A stretch of DNA of 64,000 nucleotides from positions 558,001 to 622,000 of the forward strand of contig NZ_VFMY01000001.1 of NCBI RefSeq assembly GCF_006715305.1. Reading direction: 5' to 3'. The position numbers and the translations under genes are program-made. Below, piece after piece: positions 53,920 through 63,260 of this stretch. Position 1 is the first letter of the stretch, and each line of letters opens with the position of its first letter. Below the pieces are notes generated by a model. That model was not told the origin of the DNA. It searched no databases and was given only the letters and a program-made list of their open reading frames with translations. This DNA is from Arthrobacter sp. SLBN-100. GTDB taxonomy: Bacteria > Actinomycetota > Actinomycetes > Actinomycetales > Micrococcaceae.

Positions 53920-55068
53920 TTACGACGGCGCGGCCTCAGTTCCCGGACGGACGGAACGCAGGATCCGGTGCAGGCTGAGAAGGATCGATTCGGATGCGGG
54001 GAGGACACCCTGGTCCAGCTCCCGTCGGTCCAGCTCCCGTCCCGCGGTGGACGCCATGCAGGAGTCCACCGCCGTCTCGGCGGCCTTGAAGCGCTCCGCC
54101 TGCTGTTGCGGATCGTCGTTACTGAAGGAGCGCAGCAGTTCACCGGTTGCCGTGATGGCGTCGGCGAGGGGAACGTTGTCCTGCAGCGGAACGGTGTAGG
54201 GCACGTCGCTTTCCCAGATCACGTCCGAGAGCACGTCCGTCATGTCCTGGACGTGGAACGTGACCCGTTCAAGTTGCCGGAGGTTGCGGTAGTCCAGGTC
54301 CATGTCGCGGGGGTGGAGCCGGCGCCGGGGGTTGGCCCTCCGGCTGGCGTCGGCCTCCTTGACGAGGTGCCGGACCGAGCGCGTGGCCGTTGCCAGCTCG
54401 TCCGAGCGGCGCGACCATTCGTCGTGCTCGGGCGGCCACTCTTCCTTCAGCGCGGTACCCATGTCTGTCAACTGCCTGCCCAGGGCGAGGCGGAGGTCAT
54501 CAAGGCTTGCCGCTGCTGCTTTCAGGTGGAGCGGGGGAAAGACCAGGAAATTAACGGCGATGCCTACTGCGACGCCGGCAGCCATCTGCACCAGGTAGCC
54601 GAAGGAAAAGTCACCGGCATTGTTTCCGCCCACCAGCAGGACCAGCAGGGCCGCCGTCGGAATCCAATCACTGCCTGAACCGAGGCCCGGCAGGCCGCCC
54701 AGCAGCACCCCGATCCCCATAAAAACCGCCACCGTCAATGGTGACGGGTCCGCGATGTTGACCAGGACCACCGCGAGCCCGATGCCCACGGCCAGTCCGG
54801 TGAGGGCTTCCAGGCCCTGCCGAACGGAACCGGCCACGTTGTGGTACATCGCCACCAGGGCCCCCAGGGGCGCGTAGTAGGCGTAATGTGACGCGCTGCC
54901 GGGCATCAGCGGGGCGATGAAAAATGCCACCCCCGCGGCCAGTGCCGCTTTGGACGCCAACTGCAGGCGCTGTGCAGCGAACGCCGCGGACAGTTCCTCC
55001 ACTGCCTGCTTTAAGAGTTGGGTTCCCCTGGCCCATCGGATATCCGGACGTGCTCGAGAATTGCCCAT
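53920..55068 (-). CDS. FUSC-family aromatic-acid-exporter-like membrane protein
   Basis: A 382-residue protein with an N-terminal block of about six membrane segments (LASKAALAAGVAFFIAPLMPG, then GLAVGIGLAVVLVNIA and so on) and a long cytosolic helical part. It resembles FUSC/ArAE-type exporters. The start at 55068 (MGNSRARP) is preferred over a GTG 12 codons upstream. Converges on the hydratase gene with 9 bases between stops. Confidence 0.82.
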   Translation of the reverse strand: MGNSRARPDIRWARGTQLLKQAVEELSAAFAAQRLQLASKAALAAGVAFFIAPLMPGSASHYAYYAPLGALVAMYHNVAGSVRQGLEALTGLAVGIGLAVVLVNIADPSPLTVAVFMGIGVLLGGLPGLGSGSDWIPTAALLVLLVGGNNAGDFSFGYLVQMAAGVAVGIAVNFLVFPPLHLKAAAASLDDLRLALGRQLTDMGTALKEEWPPEHDEWSRRSDELATATRSVRHLVKEADASRRANPRRRLHPRDMDLDYRNLRQLERVTFHVQDMTDVLSDVIWESDVPYTVPLQDNVPLADAITATGELLRSFSNDDPQQQAERFKAAETAVDSCMASTAGRELDRRELDQGVLPASESILLSLHRILRSVRPGTEAAPS

Positions 55069-55143
55069 CCGCACTACACTAGGGGGCCTGCTCCGCAACC
55101 ACAAAAGCGCAGGTCAAGCACGCAACCCGCCGGGCCGGCCCGT

Positions 55144-56253
55144 TCAGGAGAGGACAGCTGCCGAACGGCGCACGGCAGCAGCCAGCCGGTGCGCCTTTCC
55201 TGGCGTCCGGCCGTCCTCCGCACGCCGGGGAACGTAACCGAAACCGAGGCCGTAGGCGGGGTCGGCAAACCCGAGGGCGGCATTGGCGCCTTCGTGGCCG
55301 AAGGCGCGGTGGCTGCCGAAGTTCCGGGAAGGATGCGGCTTCATAAACACCACCGCGAAAGCGTTGTCGAGCCCGGACGAACGGTCCAGGCCCCACACCT
55401 GCTCCTGGGACATAAGCTCCTGTGTCTGCAGATTGAGGAAGGCTGCCTTACCGTCGGTCCCCGTGGTGGCCGCTGCATAAAGCCGGGCCAGTCCCTCCGC
55501 GGACCCCACCCCGCCGGCCGCCGACATGCCTGCGCGCCGGACGCTGCGGAGATTGGGCAGCTCCATAACGGTGCTGACGGGGGCGTTGCTGTTCAGGCCC
55601 TCGAGGCTGAGGGGATCGACCCAGGGCTCTTGGGGATCGGCGGTGTACAGGACGTCTCGGTAGCGGGGCTCCAGCTCCGCAGGCAGGCCAAGGAAGAAGT
55701 CGATGCCCAGCGCCGTCCGGATCCGCCGGTCGTAGATGCTTTGCAGCGATTCTCCGGCCGCGCGCCGGCACAATTCCTCCATGATGATCCCGATGGTCAG
55801 GGCGTGATAGCCGAACTGCCGGCCCGGATGCCAGGCGGGCCGCGCCGCCGCCAACCGGGCAGCAGCCTGCGCAGTAGTGAACTCTTCGAGGGCGAACCCG
55901 CCCTCCACTCCCATCAGTCCGGCCTGGTGGGACAACGCCTCCCGCACCAGGAGCCGGTCCTTGCCCTGGACTGCAAACTCCGGCCAATATTTGGCCACGG
56001 GGGCGTCGAGGTCCAGCAGACCGTCCTGCACCAGTAGTGCGATCACCATGGCCGCCACTCCCTTGGAGCAGGAGTATGCGCCCGTGATGGTTTGCGCGTC
56101 CATGTCCGGCCCGCCGGCCAGCCCCACCACCTGCGCCCCGTTCCGGTACACGGACAGCTGTGCACTGTACTGCGGGTCCACGGCCAGGAACGATTCGAAC
56201 AGCTCCAGTACATTTTCGAAACCGGGCGCTACAAAGCCTTGAGAAGTCTGCAT
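55144..56253 (-). CDS. Serine hydrolase, class C beta-lactamase/EstB-like
   Basis: A 369-residue serine hydrolase. SxxK is SCSKG near residue 61, the Tyr motif is in GYHALTIG, and HEG in GHEGANAALG replaces KTG. There is no signal peptide, so it acts inside the cell, probably as a carboxylesterase rather than a beta-lactamase. Lone gene downstream of the GST on the same strand. Confidence 0.88.
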   Translation of the reverse strand: MQTSQGFVAPGFENVLELFESFLAVDPQYSAQLSVYRNGAQVVGLAGGPDMDAQTITGAYSCSKGVAAMVIALLVQDGLLDLDAPVAKYWPEFAVQGKDRLLVREALSHQAGLMGVEGGFALEEFTTAQAAARLAAARPAWHPGRQFGYHALTIGIIMEELCRRAAGESLQSIYDRRIRTALGIDFFLGLPAELEPRYRDVLYTADPQEPWVDPLSLEGLNSNAPVSTVMELPNLRSVRRAGMSAAGGVGSAEGLARLYAAATTGTDGKAAFLNLQTQELMSQEQVWGLDRSSGLDNAFAVVFMKPHPSRNFGSHRAFGHEGANAALGFADPAYGLGFGYVPRRAEDGRTPGKAHRLAAAVRRSAAVLS

Positions 56254-56284
56254 GCGGCCAGTCTAGGCGAGCAAACGCTTCCCT

Positions 56285-57376
56285 TCAGGAAGTCGCGCCG
56301 TGGCCCGGCGCAACTTCTTCACCGGCCTTTACCGGCCCCGGCGGGGTTCCCTCCCCGAAGGGCCGGCCGCCCAAGGACTCGCGCCCGTGAGGTTCCAGCC
56401 ACCCGCCCAGGTCGGGGCCGGCAGGGACGATGCCGGTGGGATTGATGTCCTCATGCACGATGTAGTAGTGCTGTTTGATCTGCACGAAGTCGGTGGTGTC
56501 ACCGAACCCGGGGGTCTGGAACAGGTCCCGGGCGTAGCCCCAGAGGGCCGGCATCTCGCTCAGTTTCTCGCGGTTGCATTTGAAGTGGCCGTGGTAGACG
56601 GCGTCGAACCGGGCCAGGGTGGTGAACAGCCGGACGTCGGCTTCCGTGATGGTGTCGCCTACCAGGTACCGCTGCCGGGAGAGGCGGTCTTCCAGCCAGT
56701 CCATGGCAGTCCAGAGCCGTTCGTAGGCCGAGTCATACGCTTCCTGCGAACCGGCAAAGCCGCAGCGGTAGACGCCGTTGTTAACCTCGGTAAACACCCG
56801 CTTGTTGACCTGGTCGATCTCCTCCCGAAGATGCTCAGGGTAAAGCCGGGGCGCGCCTGGCCGATGGAACTGGCTCCATTCGGTGGAAAAGTCGAGCGTG
56901 ATCTGCGGGAAATTGTTGGTCACCACTTCGCCGGTGGCCACGTCGACAATCGCCGGAACGGTAATGCCCCGCGGGTAGCCCGGGAACCGCTTGAAATAGG
57001 CCTCCTGGAGGCGTTCGATACCCAGGACCGGATCCACTCCACCGGGATCCAGGTCAAAAGTCCAGGACCGGGCGTCGTGGGTAGGGCCGGGTTGGCCGAG
57101 GGAAATAGCGTCCTCCAGCCCCAGGAGGCGGCGGACAATCACGGTTCTATTGGCCCAGGGGCAGGCCCTTGCAGCAATGAGGCGGTAACGTCCGGCCTCG
57201 GCCGGCCAACCGGGCTCCCCGTTGAGACCCGGCCTGCCGTCGGAGGTAATCCGGTCCTCGATGTAGTTGGTGTCGCGGTTGAACTCCGCTCCGCCTGTTA
57301 CGTAGGCGCCACGCGTGCTGTGTTCAGTGGGTTTGCCGCTGTCCGTCTGCTGGGTGCTTTCAGTTTCCTGGCTCAT
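56285..57376 (-). CDS. Glutathionyl-hydroquinone-reductase-like GST (Xi class)
   Basis: A 363-residue protein with the Xi-class signature cysteine in RACPWANRT, then GVYRCGFAGSQEAY and the C-terminal helical domain (SRQRYLVGDTITEADVRLFT). In other bacteria these enzymes reduce glutathionyl-quinones. Actinobacteria use mycothiol rather than glutathione, so the natural thiol here is probably mycothiol; this is inference. AGGGTGG precedes the ATG. Confidence 0.9.
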   Translation of the reverse strand: MSQETESTQQTDSGKPTEHSTRGAYVTGGAEFNRDTNYIEDRITSDGRPGLNGEPGWPAEAGRYRLIAARACPWANRTVIVRRLLGLEDAISLGQPGPTHDARSWTFDLDPGGVDPVLGIERLQEAYFKRFPGYPRGITVPAIVDVATGEVVTNNFPQITLDFSTEWSQFHRPGAPRLYPEHLREEIDQVNKRVFTEVNNGVYRCGFAGSQEAYDSAYERLWTAMDWLEDRLSRQRYLVGDTITEADVRLFTTLARFDAVYHGHFKCNREKLSEMPALWGYARDLFQTPGFGDTTDFVQIKQHYYIVHEDINPTGIVPAGPDLGGWLEPHGRESLGGRPFGEGTPPGPVKAGEEVAPGHGATS

Positions 57377-57394
57377 GAAACCACCCTATGCGCC

Positions 57395-58126
57395 CTACGG
57401 CAGGATTGCCGAGACAGGTTGCCAGGCGACCAGCCAGGACCCCGCCACAAGGACACTGAACAGGAGGATCCAGATCCCGGAAGGGACCGCCGTTGTCCGG
57501 TACAGCAAATAGGCATCGGACGTGGCCAGCCTGTCCCTCCTGCGCAGATGGACATGGGTGAGCTTGATGAGGTCCCGCACCGCGCCCACCAGGAGTACCA
57601 GGCCAAGAATGACGGCGGTATGGCCCAAGAACCCGGCAGGAACCAGGAGAATCAGCGCGATGCAGCCCAGGATCGCTCCAGTGGTGATGAGGAAACCTGC
57701 GGCGTTCCGGAGGAACACCAGCGTGGCGGCCAGGGCAACGGTACTGGCGGCAAGTGCGGCCGGCCCCCATCCATTGAAGCCACACCAGACAAACGCTGCA
57801 CCAACAACAGCAGGTACGGGATAGCCCCAGAAGCAGGACCAGGCAGTGGCAAGCCTGCTCCGGCTGTAGGTGGTGGTAGCTCCGGAATGGTCAAACCTCA
57901 ACCGGATTCCGGAGAGCCGCTGCCCGCTCGTTACAGCGGCGAAGGCATGTCCCAGTTCGTGAGTGGCGGTGGCGAGCAGGCCAACGTACTTCCAGGACCG
58001 GCGGGGGATGGACAACGCAATGGCTATGGACACCACCAGCAGCAGCTCCGTGGTGGTAATGGCCGGGATAGCTGTACGGGCGAACGCGTTAAGCAACGCG
58101 GTCCAGAGGTCGGTGGGAAGGCTCAC
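57395..58126 (-). CDS. M50-family membrane metallopeptidase-like protein
   Basis: A 243-residue membrane protein. HELGH in TATHELGHAFAAVTSG near residue 56 is the zinc motif of site-2-protease-like families. About six hydrophobic segments follow. No PDZ domain is present, and the second metal-ligand motif (an NPDG-like loop) is not obvious, so it fits the compact M50B-type group. GTG start. Substrate unknown. Confidence 0.82.
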   Translation of the reverse strand: MSLPTDLWTALLNAFARTAIPAITTTELLLVVSIAIALSIPRRSWKYVGLLATATHELGHAFAAVTSGQRLSGIRLRFDHSGATTTYSRSRLATAWSCFWGYPVPAVVGAAFVWCGFNGWGPAALAASTVALAATLVFLRNAAGFLITTGAILGCIALILLVPAGFLGHTAVILGLVLLVGAVRDLIKLTHVHLRRRDRLATSDAYLLYRTTAVPSGIWILLFSVLVAGSWLVAWQPVSAILP

Positions 58127-58265
58127 GAGGTACGGTCCGGGGACGACAGGTGGTCTTTTTCGGGCATAAGCCCCTACGGTACTAGGGATGGCTGTACGCG
58201 GCCGGAGTACTCAGGCGCCGCCCAGCGAACAAGGGCTAACAGGAACCAAAGGAACAGAGGAAAAC

Positions 58266-58730
58266 GTGTCGTCACTGAAAGAACGGCTGCAGGCCGATGT
58301 GGTCAGCCATATGAAGGAGCGCAACAAGACGGCGCTCACCACGGTCCGGAACGTCCTGGGTGAGATTGAGACCCGGGAGAAGTCGGGTAAGGCACCCGTG
58401 CAGCTCGATGACGCGCAGGTGACGTCCCTGCTGCAGAAGGAAGCCGCCAAGCGCCGCGACACGGCAGCCATCTACGCGGAGGCCGGCCAGCCGGACCGGG
58501 CGGCAGCGGAGATTGCTGAAGCGGAGGTGATCGAGTCTTACCTGCCGAAGCCGCTGTCCTTGCAGGAGGTGGAGGCGATTGTGGACGAGGTCGTCGCCGG
58601 GCTCCGTGCCGGGGGGCGCGAGCTGACGCCGCGGCAGATGGGTGAGGTGATGAAGCCCGTGACGGCGAAGGTTGCAGGGCGCTTCGACGGCAAGGAAGTC
58701 AGCCAGCTGGTGCGCCAAAAGCTCGCTTAA
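58266..58730 (+). CDS. GatB/YqeY-domain protein
   Basis: A 154-residue soluble protein of the YqeY family (LKERLQADVVSHMKERNKT, EIETREKSGK, IESYLPKPLS, GEVMKPVTAKVAGRFDGKEVS). The domain resembles the tRNA-binding tail of GatB, and a role in tRNA quality control has been proposed. GTG start at 58266 with AGAGGA upstream; an in-frame extension is not conserved. Confidence 0.93.
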   Translation: MSSLKERLQADVVSHMKERNKTALTTVRNVLGEIETREKSGKAPVQLDDAQVTSLLQKEAAKRRDTAAIYAEAGQPDRAAAEIAEAEVIESYLPKPLSLQEVEAIVDEVVAGLRAGGRELTPRQMGEVMKPVTAKVAGRFDGKEVSQLVRQKLA

Positions 58731-58735
58731 AGCGG

Positions 58736-58769
58736 AAAGGCACGTCCACCGGATGGCGGGCGTGCCTTT
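58736..58769. terminator. Bidirectional terminator after yqeY
   Basis: AAAGGCACG (58736-58744) pairs perfectly with CGTGCCTTT (58761-58769) between convergent YqeY and DUF4193 genes. Confidence 0.75.
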
Positions 58770-58816
58770 GCTCAGTTGGGGGGCGGCTGTATGCGCGCCC
58801 CGGCCTGACTTCCTGA

Positions 58817-59119
58817 TTAGCCTTCGCACTCCGTGCAGTAGCTGTGGCCATCCTTCTGGCGCGCAATCTGCGAGCGGTGGCGGACCAGGAAGCAGGAGTA
58901 GCAGGTGAATTCGTCCTCGGCCTGCGGAATGACCTGCACCACGAGCTCCTCAGCGACAAACTCGCCGCCGGGTACGCCCGCGCCGTCGAGGCCGTCAGCT
59001 TCGTCCAGCTCCAGGACAACGCTGCGCGCGTCGGGAGCGTTGGCTGACTGGAGCTGCTCGAGGGAGTTGTCCTGCGATTCCTTGACGTCGGAACGCAGTT
59101 CATCATAATCGGTTGCCAA
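58817..59119 (-). CDS. DUF4193 zinc-ribbon protein
   Basis: A 100-residue protein. ATDYDELRSDVKESQD at the start and FTCYSCFLVRHRSQIA...YCTECEG at the end give two CxxC pairs, a likely zinc ribbon. A TTG start at 59119 gives the family's usual N-terminus. Actinobacteria-specific and uncharacterised; some homologues are tied to RNA polymerase or stress regulation by analogy only. Confidence 0.88.
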   Translation of the reverse strand: MATDYDELRSDVKESQDNSLEQLQSANAPDARSVVLELDEADGLDGAGVPGGEFVAEELVVQVIPQAEDEFTCYSCFLVRHRSQIARQKDGHSYCTECEG

Positions 59120-59261
59120 TTTAGGTGCTTCTCTTTTCTTTGGTTCGTCTGTCGCGTATGAAACGTACAGCATCATCCGGGTATTCCCCAATAGCCGGAG
59201 TATATTGACTGCCGTTTGGGTAGAGGTTTAAGGAAGCGGCCTCAAGGTTCATCACCCTACT

Positions 59262-60470
59262 GTGGCTGTACGGGCAGGGAGGCCGCGGCGAACGCTGTGG
59301 TCTGACGCACTATTCGAAGGGGTATATGTGGAGCAGCTCACTGCGGAGTTCGGGGGCGCCGGGCGGGCCGGTACAGGCGTTGGTCCGGTTCTGGAAAAGT
59401 TCGGCTCAGTATCAAGGATAGTCGTCCTGCGCGGCGGGGGCCTCGGCGACCTGATTTTCGCCATTCCGGCCATTGCCGCATTGAAAGCGGCATATCCCGG
59501 GGCTTCCATTACCCTCCTGGGCACCCCGGCGCACAAGGCTTTGATCGCTGCGACGAAGAGTCCCGTGGACGAGGTTCAGGTCCTGCCGTTTTCCGAAGGT
59601 GTCCGGCCCGGGGCCGAAAGCCAGGATGAGCTGGAACGGTTCTTCGAGGAGATGCGGGCCCGCCGTTTTGATCTGGCGGTTCAGATTCATGGGGGCGGGC
59701 GGTATTCCAATCCCTTCCTGCTCCGGCTGGGTGCCCGGCATACGGTGGGCACCCGCACGCCTGACGCAGCGAGCCTCGAGCGGACGGTGCCGTACCTCTA
59801 TTACCAGCATGAACCTCTGAGGGCCCTGGAGGTAGCCGGGTTCGCGGGTGCGTTCCCGGTTGATCTGGAGGCTCGGCTGGCGCCGGCGGAGGGACTGCGC
59901 CCCTTTGCCCGAATGGCCGACGACGACGGCCAGCCTTTGGTGGTGATGCATCCTGGCGCTACGGACCCACGTCGTCGTTGGCCGGTTGAGCGCTTCGCTG
60001 AACTTGCGCTGGCCTGCACCGCGGACGGCTTCCAGGTGGTGGTTGTAGGGGATGAGAGCGAGAAGGCGCTTGCCGGGCGGATCGTCGAACTGGCCGCCTC
60101 GGGCCAGGTACGTTCGTTGGCCGGTGAACTGGACATGGCAGGCTTGGTGGCACTGATCGCAGCCGCGGCGGTGGTGGTCGGAAATGACAGCGGCCCGCGC
60201 CATCTCGCCCAGGCCCTGGGGATTCCCACGGTCGGCATCTTCTGGGCCGGGAACGTTATCAATGCCGGCGCACTGGGCCGGAGCCTTCACCGGATTCACG
60301 CTTCCTGGGTGACTGCCTGCCCCACCTGCGGCATAGATGTCACCCAGGTGGGCTGGACGGCCCCGCGCTGCCCCCACGATGATTCAGTGGTGGCCGGCAT
60401 TGCCGCGCGGGATGTCCACGAGGACGTCCGGAGCCTTGCGGCAACCGAACTGATCAGCCAGCAAGCATGA
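59262..60470 (+). CDS. GT9-family glycosyltransferase (heptosyltransferase-like), first copy
   Basis: A 402-residue protein. The core begins near residue 50 with IVVLRGGGLGDLIFAIPAI, then VMHPGATDPRRRWP and VVVGNDSGPRHLAQALG, the GT9 signature. The N-terminal 48 residues are not conserved; later GTG starts are possible. In Gram-negatives this family builds LPS core; here the acceptor must be a different surface glycan. Overlaps the second GT9 gene by four bases. Confidence 0.85.
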   Translation: MAVRAGRPRRTLWSDALFEGVYVEQLTAEFGGAGRAGTGVGPVLEKFGSVSRIVVLRGGGLGDLIFAIPAIAALKAAYPGASITLLGTPAHKALIAATKSPVDEVQVLPFSEGVRPGAESQDELERFFEEMRARRFDLAVQIHGGGRYSNPFLLRLGARHTVGTRTPDAASLERTVPYLYYQHEPLRALEVAGFAGAFPVDLEARLAPAEGLRPFARMADDDGQPLVVMHPGATDPRRRWPVERFAELALACTADGFQVVVVGDESEKALAGRIVELAASGQVRSLAGELDMAGLVALIAAAAVVVGNDSGPRHLAQALGIPTVGIFWAGNVINAGALGRSLHRIHASWVTACPTCGIDVTQVGWTAPRCPHDDSVVAGIAARDVHEDVRSLAATELISQQA

Positions 60471-61438
60471 GCGCTACGGAAAGTGCGCCAGTGCGGGAAG
60501 TGGACGGGCTGCACGACGGGAAACCCGAGCTCCTGGTGCTTCGGGCCTTAAAGCTTGGGGACCTGCTCGTCGCGGTTCCGGCCCTGAAGGCCATCCGCCG
60601 GACATTCCCCGAGCACAGGCTGCGGTACGCGGCCCAGGGATGGTTGTCTGACGCGCTGGGCCTGGTGGGCGGTTATGAGCTTTTCCCCACCCACGGGCTT
60701 GATGAGCCGTTGGCCATGGAGCCCGGCGTGGTGGACGTGGCCGTGAACCTGCACGGCAGCGGGCCGGAGAGCCAGGGCCGGATCGAGGCGTTGCAGGCCA
60801 GGCAGACCATAGGGCACCGGAGCCAGTACCGGGACGGGCCGCCCTGGCGCGCGGAACTGCATGAACGGGAACGCTGGGTCCGGCTCCTGGAATGGCATGG
60901 CATCGAGGCCGACCCCCTGGATATCGGTCTGAACACACCCCACGTGCCGAGCCCCGTTCCCGGTGCCACTGTTTTGCACGTGGGCGCCGCCTACGGCAGC
61001 CGGCTCTGGCCGGCCGAGCGCTTCGCGGCAGTTGCCTCCACGCTCGCCTCGGCCGGGCACAACGTTGTTTTCACCGGTGGCAGCGGTGAACGCGAACGTG
61101 CCCTGGATGTTTGCCGACGGTCAGGCTTTGCAGAGGATCTGGTGCTGGCGGGGCAGTTGGGGCTGGCCGAGTTCGCAGCCACCATCGCAGCAGCGCGGCT
61201 TGTGATCTCCGCGGATACCGGAGCTGCGCACCTGGCCTCTGCGTACGGAACGCCATCGGTGGTGCTCTTTGGTCCGGCTCCACCTGAGATCTGGGGTCCG
61301 CCCCCGGGCCCGCACGCCGTCCTCACCCGCGCTGAGCTGCGGCGGGGGGACACCTTCGCCGACCAGCCGGATCCGGCGCTGCTGGCAATCACCGTGCAGG
61401 ATGTTCTGGCTGCGGCGCGGGGGCTGGGCGTGTTGTAG
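60467..61438 (+). CDS. GT9-family glycosyltransferase, second copy
   Basis: A 323-residue paralogue: VLRALKLGDLLVAVPALKAIRR, VLHVGAAYGSRLWPAERFA and LVISADTGAAHLASAYGTPSVVLFG. The ATG overlaps the first GT9 stop (ATGA), so the pair is co-expressed and may add successive sugars. Confidence 0.88.
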   Translation: MSATESAPVREVDGLHDGKPELLVLRALKLGDLLVAVPALKAIRRTFPEHRLRYAAQGWLSDALGLVGGYELFPTHGLDEPLAMEPGVVDVAVNLHGSGPESQGRIEALQARQTIGHRSQYRDGPPWRAELHERERWVRLLEWHGIEADPLDIGLNTPHVPSPVPGATVLHVGAAYGSRLWPAERFAAVASTLASAGHNVVFTGGSGERERALDVCRRSGFAEDLVLAGQLGLAEFAATIAAARLVISADTGAAHLASAYGTPSVVLFGPAPPEIWGPPPGPHAVLTRAELRRGDTFADQPDPALLAITVQDVLAAARGLGVL

Positions 61439-61501
61439 AGCGAGCAAAGATCGGTCAGTCCAGGGCTCTCGCTTACGGCTCCGAAGTCCTAAAATAAAGC
61501 C

Positions 61502-61714
61502 ATGGGCATTGAGTTGGAGATTGCCTTGGTGTTGACGATGGCGTTCCTCTGGGTTGTGGGCACCTTCGCTATCCTGTCCGGTATCGACCGGGCGGAGCGG
61601 AAGGCCCGGCGCCAGGAGCGGCGGGCCACCCGGATGGATAATCGGCGGGTGCAGTACCGGCCCGTCGCGGCTGGCTCCCGGCTGGCCGGACGCCGCAGGC
61701 ATCCGCGGACGTGA
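61502..61714 (+). CDS. Small single-membrane-segment protein, unknown function
   Basis: A 70-residue protein with one hydrophobic segment (about residues 6-26) and a strongly basic tail (RAERKARRQERRATR). The predicted orientation is basic tail inside. No strong Shine-Dalgarno sequence. Not recognised; kept because segment, length and position are typical of real small actinobacterial genes. Confidence 0.5.
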   Translation: MGIELEIALVLTMAFLWVVGTFAILSGIDRAERKARRQERRATRMDNRRVQYRPVAAGSRLAGRRRHPRT

Positions 61715-61751
61715 AGCCTGCCCCGCAGCACTGATGGCAGGAGCGCCCCCT

Positions 61752-62462
61752 TTACCTCGCCCGACTTGGCGGGGTAACGGGTTCATGCCTTGACGCCCCC
61801 GCGACAACAATGGAATGAGGGCCGGCCGCGCCGGATCCTATCAGCGTGGCAATAGCCTTCGCCATCTTCCAGCCGCCCTGAGATGAAGGCTCGATCGGGT
61901 TCGCGTAGTCCCCATCTTCGCTGCAGATCAGCCGCAGGTCGATCAGCGGTGTACCGCTGGAAAAGGCTGCCCGCGTTATCGAATCGTTGAAAAGGGACAG
62001 AGCCGTCTTGATGACCTTGTGGTCCGGCTGCGAGGAGGGTGTGTCGTAGATGGTGCAGACCGCCGTCGGCAATCCCTGGGCCAGGACGGCGGACAGCATG
62101 GTGCGGTAGTCGGCGTCGAACCTCTCCCTCGCCCCGCCAAGCATAAGCAGTGCCTCGGCTACTGAGGCAGGCTGCTCCTGCAACAGCGGCGCGTAGCCGA
62201 GGGCGTCGTTTCCACCAACGCTGACCACCAGGTGGGTGGCGTCCGGGGGGAGGTCGCGGAGCTGGCGGGCGACGCCGGTGATGACATCCCCGTCGATGGC
62301 CAGGAGCGAACATTTCCAGCCCGGCAGTTCCTGGCGAAGCTGGCTGATGACGTCCGGGCCGCCGCCAACATAGGCCCTGTTATCGAAGATGGAATCGCCC
62401 AGCAGAACCACGTGGCCAAGGCTGGCCGCCGGAAATGCCTCCATCAGGACATATTGCACCAT
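61752..62462 (-). CDS. SGNH/GDSL-family hydrolase
   Basis: A protein of about 236 residues. The GDS block is VVLLGDSIFDN, the N/H blocks are VSVGGNDALG and a C-terminal region that should hold Asp-x-x-His but is less clear. It may be an esterase or lipase. The start is uncertain: ATG 62462 and ATG 62444 are both possible, neither with a good ribosome site. Confidence 0.75.
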   Translation of the reverse strand: MVQYVLMEAFPAASLGHVVLLGDSIFDNRAYVGGGPDVISQLRQELPGWKCSLLAIDGDVITGVARQLRDLPPDATHLVVSVGGNDALGYAPLLQEQPASVAEALLMLGGARERFDADYRTMLSAVLAQGLPTAVCTIYDTPSSQPDHKVIKTALSLFNDSITRAAFSSGTPLIDLRLICSEDGDYANPIEPSSQGGWKMAKAIATLIGSGAAGPHSIVVAGASRHEPVTPPSRAR

Positions 62463-62629
62463 TGCGGCGACTGTGGACAGAGCCAGGGTGCAATCGGCAG
62501 CTCCACTCATTACGCACGACGTGCTGGGCCGCAGCCGGTCCACAGACGGACGCTGCACAAATCCAGCTGGCCCGAACCTTGATCCGGCAGTCCGCCTGCC
62601 GGTTTCACGAACAAGAATCCCTCCGCACC

Positions 62630-62911
62630 ATCGATGCTGCGATTATTGACCGGCGCCACCACCTTCATCGGGCGCTTGAGCGTGAAATGGAAAAGGACAG
62701 AAAGCGAAATGGAGCCGGCACCTCCGCTGAGGAAACTGCCAGGGTGCTGCGGCGTTTTGTACGCCAGGTGCTGCACACGCCTGCGGTCCGTGCAAGAGAA
62801 ATGGCTGCTGCGGGCCGGCATGACGAGTACACGGCCGCGCTGGAGACACTCTTTGGCATCAGCGTCAACGTTGCCCATTCCGCCGGTGTCCCAAATGCCG
62901 TTGGCTGGTAG
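62630..62911 (+). pseudogene. Orphan C-terminal fragment of glutamyl-tRNA reductase (HemA)
   Basis: About 93 residues match the dimerisation domain of glutamyl-tRNA reductase: RRFVRQVLHTPAVRAREMAAAG then DEYTAALETLFGISV. The catalytic and NADPH domains are absent, and upstream sequence belongs to the divergent SGNH gene. An ATG at 62687 could open a 74-residue piece, but no ribosome site is seen. Probably the relic of a duplicated or rearranged hemA. Confidence 0.65.
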
Positions 62912-63260
62912 GGACATTTCTAACCCCCTGGCCCGTAGCGCGAAGATACCCCTCACTTTCGCTCCGGCGCGGGACTGTCCGGACGAAGCACACCGATTTA
63001 GACTGGAGCATTCCGGGCAACCCCACTGCTTCCGGTCCGCGTTGAGGGCCATCCAGCAAGGATAGGAGGAAACCTATAGGAGAACCGGGACAAAGGCTGA
63101 ATCCCTGTGGCAGGCAGGTCAGTGCGGACCTGTGGAAAGTCATGGCGTTCAGCGAACCAGGCGGCAAAGAAATCTGACGCAGGGCGACGAAATCGTAGGG
63201 AACCCCCCGCGGACCGGGGAACTTCTAACGCCCGCTCGGGCGCAATATAAGGAGAATGCC
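62912..63260. other. 349-base gap without a gene
   Basis: Between the hemA fragment and the CBS gene no supported reading frame, tRNA or strong terminator is seen. A short dyad (ATAGG/CCTAT near 63064-63078) and a good Shine-Dalgarno site for the CBS gene are the only marks. Confidence 0.6.
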
